Below, in pieces: positions 59,030 through 64,000 of a DNA stretch of 64,000 nt (positions are counted from its first letter, which is position 1; each line of letters begins with the position of its first letter). The stretch is taken from the NCBI GenBank assembly GCA_026874595.1, contig CM049316.1:54135676-54199675 (forward strand), given 5' to 3'. Made by a program: the position numbers and the translations under genes. The DNA is from Sipunculus nudus. Its lineage: Eukaryota; Annelida; Sipuncula; Golfingiida; Sipunculidae. The notes beneath the pieces are model-generated. The model worked only from the letters and a program-made list of their open reading frames with translations, did not search any database and was not told where the DNA came from.

Positions 59030-60505
59030 TGGTTTACCATGAAAAATCATGAACAGTTTTCTGGTTTAAACAGTTTAAACAAGATCTTGTGTGACTTTTT
59101 TCATCTTTTAAACAGACTGGCGTAAGAAAACAATATTAGAAGTCTAACTAAAGAATAAATGTGCAACTATTAAAGGCTACGTTTCATTAAATTACCTAAC
59201 TGATATCTATGATTTTATATCACTCTCAGTTAACGTATTCCTGGATGGTCAAGACTCAGCAAATAGACAAAACTAGAAGAGTACCGTCATGTTAGCAGGT
59301 GCGATAAGACCTGGATAACACGCTGGAGGACTTCGCCGTCGAGTTAACATTAAGTGGTTCTCGTCTCCGGTGGCTGGGGAACGTTAACGTGAAGATTGTC
59401 AGAGTACATGTGGATGAGCAAAGTAGACACAGGTGGAACAGCGGGATATCAAAACCAGTTATCCGCTTAACCCTTACTATAAATCCTCGAGTATTACATG
59501 TGGGCGAATCGCCACCAAACGGTCAAATCGATGCCGCGCTTTAATTGGTTCGAGCGGGAAGATCCGTGTTAGTGATTGGCTGGGACGGGCACCTCGGCAT
59601 ACTCCGCGGAACAGGGGAGAGGGAAGCCAGGTTTCAAGACAGATGTTTGCATTTACAGGGTATCCGGCTATTCAGCGTGCTTCAGTTTAAACATCCATGT
59701 CGGTTTCAAAAATACTTGTTTCGAAAGAGAAGCTTCATTCCGCACATAGACCTAGGTTCTACTGACGGCAACATGAGATATGTCGACCAGAACAATATGT
59801 TGTGTGTTTAAAAAAAGATGACTACTTTATTCTCCAGATAAACCATCGTGTGCTTCAGATGAGAACTGTTGTAGCCAACAGTACCGGCAGCTTATATAAA
59901 CAGCAGACACAATAGATTATTGACCAGTATGACAGAACTGATCAGAGGACTAGGTGTGAATGTATGCAAGAAAGCAGAAAGCACGCAAATCTTAGGCGCC
60001 ATTTCAGGATTGCACGGAATTCTCCAAGGAAACAACTATTTTAATGTAAGTATAATTTACATAGAATGGTTATAATATAGATCTTGTATACTTAATTCAT
60101 ATTTAGTCGAATAAGGTTGGTGCACAATTAGCCGACAGGAAACAATACGGAAAGTGATAATAAGTGAATTGTCAAATTGCATTTTCTGGCTAATTAACAA
60201 GTGCATTACATCAGATGGGGTTCCTTGTGAAGGGTCATGAGAAATTATGCTAAATTTATGTTGTCAGTTCTTCACAAATTAATAAATGTAGTTGGTCTCA
60301 TCCGATTAGTTTCAACGAATGTTTTTAGGGTTCTTAAGTATGCGATTGACGTCCATTTGCTGGATTGGGAAAAAGCATCTTTGCGTCATTTCGTCAGAAC
60401 GTGAGCATTTCTCATGACTGGTTGACTAAGTTAAAATTGGGTTATCTAAAACGCTACTGACTGCCGTAAGTGCTAGAGTATTGCATCTCTATCTGTCAGT
60501 CTGCC
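59030..60505. other. No recognised gene; CCAAT-like motifs near 59550-59580
   Basis: Inverted CCAAT boxes (AATTGGTTCG, GTGATTGGCTGG) occur in a GC-richer patch at about 59540-59600. The overlapping frames have no recognisable domain. Confidence 0.4.
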
Positions 60506-60506
60506 A

Positions 60507-60510
<4 letters not shown>

Positions 60511-60560
<50 letters not shown>

Positions 60561-60706
60561 GGCACTTGAGTTTTGTGAGTTAACTGTAATGAATAAGATT
60601 TTAAAATTGGCCCGCAATATTCACATCACTGGCTTACGAACTATATTTCCTCCCTTTCTCATTTCCTCTTTCTTTTTTCTCTCTTCCTTCTTACTGTTGT
60701 TCCTGT

Positions 60707-60760
<54 letters not shown>
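60511..60760. repeat. Two (CT)n microsatellites
   Basis: CT tracts at about 60511-60560 and 60711-60759, separated by pyrimidine-rich DNA. The Ser-Leu frame across them is an artefact. Confidence 0.9.
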
Positions 60761-60761
<1 letters not shown>

Positions 60762-60764
60762 GTG

Positions 60765-61565
60765 GTCAATCGTAGGACAAAATGAGCTGCAGACTTAACT
60801 CAATGTCCCTTTTCTCTCCTTTTCTTGTAAAATGGGACACACAAAATGAGATTATTTATTGGGCGAAACCTCACTGAAATATGATATTAAAGTACACCAC
60901 TGCACCTCGACAGGCATAAACAAAGGATAACTTTAAACATTAGTCTGGGCGGACGACCTGTCAACTTAACAGGATAACAATAGATATTAGCACATTACTT
61001 CAAACTACTGTTCAAACTTAAAACTATTATCAACAGGTTGGGGCTGTAAGGGGTTTTAGTCGTTGGTGTTATCCTGAAAGCACAATTTGTTCTTATAAAA
61101 TTTGTACCAAGATCATATGAAGGAGACAATATTTTTGTCCAGGTTGAGGACATCTATTTTAACCAGTCTCATCTAAAACCTTTAGATTACCCTATGGCAT
61201 TTGATTTTTATTTCATTATCGGCTACAAGTCTAAGTTCCATACCCTTTTATTTCCATTAACTCAGTGTAGAACAGCGTTTTTGTATACAGCATATTTGGA
61301 CACTAGGCAACCCAACCCGGAACGCTGTGGTGACACCAGCTATCAACAAGCAGGCTGCATTTCGTACGCCATATTGAGAGCATCTACTTCCTGTAAGTAA
61401 CTAGTTGCCCTAATGGCAACCAAGCTGATCGCTCCTTTTCATGTTTTGCCTGCCTCGAGATGAGATGATTTATTGTCCATAATGGCTTAACTGACGGAAA
61501 ACTAATATTTCAGGTCTCGTCTCTTAATCCCAAATATGGAACAATAATGTGATTATAACTAAAGA
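60765..61565. other. No recognised feature
   Basis: Mixed sequence without a supported gene. Confidence 0.45.
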
Positions 61566-61569
61566 TCTA

Positions 61570-61570
<1 letters not shown>

Positions 61571-61608
<38 letters not shown>
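61571..61608. repeat. (CT)n microsatellite
   Basis: Uninterrupted CT tract. Confidence 0.95.
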
Positions 61609-61609
<1 letters not shown>

Positions 61610-61958
61610 AAACATTAAATCTAAACATACACGAGCCGGGGCGGCTATGGAAATATAAGAATCATGAAAAATGAGCTTTTGGACGAGGCTCTCGTGTCGG
61701 GACAGAGTGGTGGGAGGCTTTATTGTCCGCCGAGGAAGGGAAATCCGGCGGAATTACCATTGAACTGTCTTCCATATAGCGATTTATTATTTCATATCCA
61801 TGACATAGGCGCATTTAGAGAAGTATATAAAAAGGGATATACCATTGGATCTCCTGGAGTGGTCCTATTGGAAAAGGATCCAAAAGGAGCACAGATTCAA
61901 TTTTGTTATGTGATTTATTACTTACATCGCGGCTCATCCTACTACTTTTTGCTATTAA

Positions 61959-62658
61959 GCCGGTCTCCCATCTTCCGAATCTTAAAAGCAGACGGGAAAA
62001 ATTTACAAGTCTCACGGGCCGGCGAGGGCCGGAGAATTGTCGATTTTGCATGCACACCACCAGATTTTTCTGACCATTTTGGTCGCTTTTGGTTCGTCAT
62101 TGGAATGCAATTGTTGTCATGATCGCTGAAATTCGATTCCGTCGTAACCTCTGCCAATTTTTCCTGCCGGATTTAAACAAAAATCCGACAGGCACATTCT
62201 CATATCACCGACCGGCACACTCTCACATCTAGCGACCGGCACACCCTCACATCTACCGGCCGGCACACCCTCACATCTAGCGACCGGCACACCCTCACAT
62301 CTACCGGCCGACACACCCTCACATCTAGCGGCCGGCAGACCCTCACATCTAGCGGCCGGCAGACCCTCACATCTAGCGGCCGGCACACCCTTACATCTAC
62401 CGGCCGGCACACCCTCACATCTACCGGCCGGCACACCCTCACATCTAGCGACCGGCACACCCTCACATCTACCGGCCGGCACACCCTCACATCTACCGGC
62501 CGACACACCCTCACATCTAGCGGCCGGCAGACCCTCACATCTAGCGGCCGGCAGACCCTCACATCTAGCGGCCGGCACACCCTTACATCTACCGGCCGGC
62601 ACACCCTCACATCACCCTCACTCCGGCCGGCAAAAGAATCAGTAGATTCGAGGCCGGC
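61959..62658 (-). mobile_element. TTAA-flanked MITE, family B, copy 2 (with 24-bp array)
   Basis: Intact TTAA on both sides (61955-61958 and 62659-62662). On the minus strand it begins GCCGGCCTCGAATCTACTGA. It then carries the 24-bp array, then GGATTTTTGTTTAAATCCGG and CAGGAAAAATTGGC, near-identical to copy 1 at 53761-54205. After a diverged middle it shares GTCAGAAAAATCTGGTGG and GCCGGCCCGTGAGACTTGTAA with copy 1, and it ends in the complementary TIR. The only major difference is the array, which replaces the single GGTAGATGTGAGGATGCTGTG segment of copy 1. Confidence 0.85.
62195..62625 (-). repeat. 24-bp minisatellite with 192-bp higher-order period, inside the MITE
   Basis: About 17 units of TAGATGTGAGGGTGTGCCGGCCGG (minus strand). 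Unit variants (GCGACCGG, ACCGGCCGG, ACCGGCCGA, CAGACC, CCCTTAC, read on plus) recur in order, so the five-unit run at about 62297-62415 is repeated at about 62489-62607, eight units (192 bases) later. The unit resembles copy 1's GGTAGATGTGAGGATGCTGTG. The Arg/Cys/Gly/Val frames over it are array artefacts. Confidence 0.85.
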
Positions 62659-62662
62659 TTAA

Positions 62663-64000
62663 AGTAATCTTTTTGTAATGCATAAAAAGTTACATTTTTT
62701 TCTGATTTTCAGTCAACCTCGTGCCACAACAAACTTAACAACATATCTATTTGCCTCTTTGTAACCGTGCACTTCCGTCCTATGTTAATTGAAGACGGCC
62801 AGGCGTATGAGAAACGAGGTAATAATTGCTGTTAACCAGGGTAGAGTTGAGCCCGACCAGCGCAGTGTAAAAGTCGTCCTCTTAGAGCTTGGCAGTTGGA
62901 GTCAGATAGATGTCCACCAACTCTCTGTTAAATAAAGGCCTGTAAGTCTGATAGTGACTAATGCCTGTCAAAACTTGTCGCAGCTTTCCCCGCACGTATC
63001 TAGCTTCACTCAGGCCTAATCCCAATCCAATTTTCATGGCCGTTTCCATACAACGTAAACATTTCAACGACTGTTCCGGGCCTGATTAGCTCCGGTTTTT
63101 GCTCCCCTCATTCACAATCAGTTGCCTGAGAAGTCTGCCGTATCCACTGATGTGAAGGCGACATCAATCGGTGGCGAAACGCCATGTAATCCCATTGTTA
63201 ACACAGGACGTAAAAACCGGAGACTGAAACTCTCCCTAACACCAATCTTATCACCGCCGTCAGACTCACAATGAAGCAAACTGGGAATCATAAGAAAAAA
63301 AAAGAATCTAGTTTTCTACCATTTCTATCCATGAAAAAAATATTTGAGTAAAAATATAAATGAGCCCGCCCATGTGTAGTGCTAACCCTAACAGTCTTTT
63401 GTGGCTTTTCCCGCAATATTACCCGTATATCAATCTACCTCTCAACAAACTTCTTACAATTTTTAACGAACCCTGTTATCAAGAAAAAAGCTTTTGATGG
63501 TCATAGAAGATGCACCAACAATACTACTATATCAGCGCTTTATATCCACGCCTGTGTATTCCCTTATACGGTTCATTTTGAAAAACTGTCAGCTGGTGAA
63601 TATTTTGTAATATAATTTTGCAGATTTACTCTAGATGTCTTGTCTGTTATTATATATACAATAGAGGGTTCATATTGCCTGAGGTTTAGCGGCCATCACC
63701 AAATGGTGAGGCACTATCACTTTGTTTATGAATCATGGACATGTCATCAGTTAATCAATTCAGTAACAAGTTTATAGTGGACCTGGTGATATGGTCAGTT
63801 TGTCATGCCGGTCATGGTACGGCATTCATCAGACGATTCACTGACGATCGAAGCATATAAAACTCTGTATTACACCGGAGTATAGTCCTCAAGATGCCGC
63901 CGTTTGAGGTCATCCCCCGGTACTCTGAGATCAATTTAAGATTCATCTTGATGTGTTTCGGAAAAGATAAAATACAATACAATGAATGATACAAATTATA
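62663..64000. other. No recognised feature
   Basis: Mixed AT-rich sequence to the window end; no frame or RNA is supported. Confidence 0.45.

Noticed and set aside
61664-62122. 152-codon plus-strand frame with a plausible mixed composition
   Set aside because: Its second half runs into the TTAA-flanked MITE from 61959, its first half matches no family I know, and there are no clear exon borders.
62117-62610. Minus-strand Arg/Cys/Gly/Val repeat frames
   Set aside because: They are readings of the 24-bp minisatellite inside the MITE, with two overlapping frames equally open.
57060-62625. CRISPR-like regular repeats
   Set aside because: The units are head-to-tail with no unique spacers, and the genome is eukaryotic in character.

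Overview
This window looks like repeat-dense, AT-rich nuclear DNA from a metazoan. The transposon mix (DIRS-type YR element, CR1/Rex1-like and zinc-finger LINEs, tRNA-derived SINE pieces, TTAA-flanked MITEs, G/C-tract MITEs) and the long TA, CT and AAT microsatellites suggest a marine invertebrate, most likely a bivalve or other mollusc. That placement is inference. I see no host protein-coding gene I can name, no rRNA and no intact tRNA. Almost everything I can support is a mobile element, a tandem repeat or a fragment of one.

Layout. 0-12 kb: mostly unassigned, with two tRNA-derived SINE-like pieces (about 2.05-2.24 and 3.95-4.04 kb), a TTAA MITE (4.53-4.98 kb), one possible small exon (6.7-6.96 kb, minus), a dispersed repeat (9.16-9.51 and 11.2-11.3 kb) and a decayed 33-bp minisatellite (11.6-12.1 kb). 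12.29-16.55 kb: a decayed DIRS-type retrotransposon with inverted terminal repeats, RT, RNase H and tyrosine-recombinase remnants, and an internal complementary region (ICR). 17.57-20.13 kb: a 2.5-kb foldback structure whose arms are built of tandem subrepeats. 20.3-24.7 kb: a hairpin-rich candidate insertion, an AAACCC-like simple region and an inverted-repeat element. 24.73-27.59 kb: a minus-strand Rex1-like LINE split by a 1.2-kb tandem-unit insertion. 27.7-31.4 kb: MITEs and a solo LTR. 34-44 kb: three minus-strand CR1/L2-like LINE fragments, two of them ending in AAT-type tails. 44-50.2 kb: several MITEs, two of them nested in the 3' end of a plus-strand LINE whose last coding segment carries a Cys/His finger. 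51.1-51.6 kb: an unassigned 161-codon ORF. 53.76-54.21 and 61.96-62.66 kb: two copies of one TTAA-flanked MITE family, the second with an internal 24-bp minisatellite arranged as a higher-order repeat. 57.06-59.02 kb: an unrelated 2-kb array that also has a 24-bp period.

There is no operon-like or pathway-like relation between genes here. The elements interact by nesting: MITEs inside LINEs, a tandem-unit repeat inside an RT domain, and minisatellites inside a MITE. The strongest candidates for something under-described are the MITE with a higher-order minisatellite, the foldback element with tandem-subrepeat arms, the DIRS relic with its ICR still readable, and the 2-kb array whose every unit resembles a 5' splice site.
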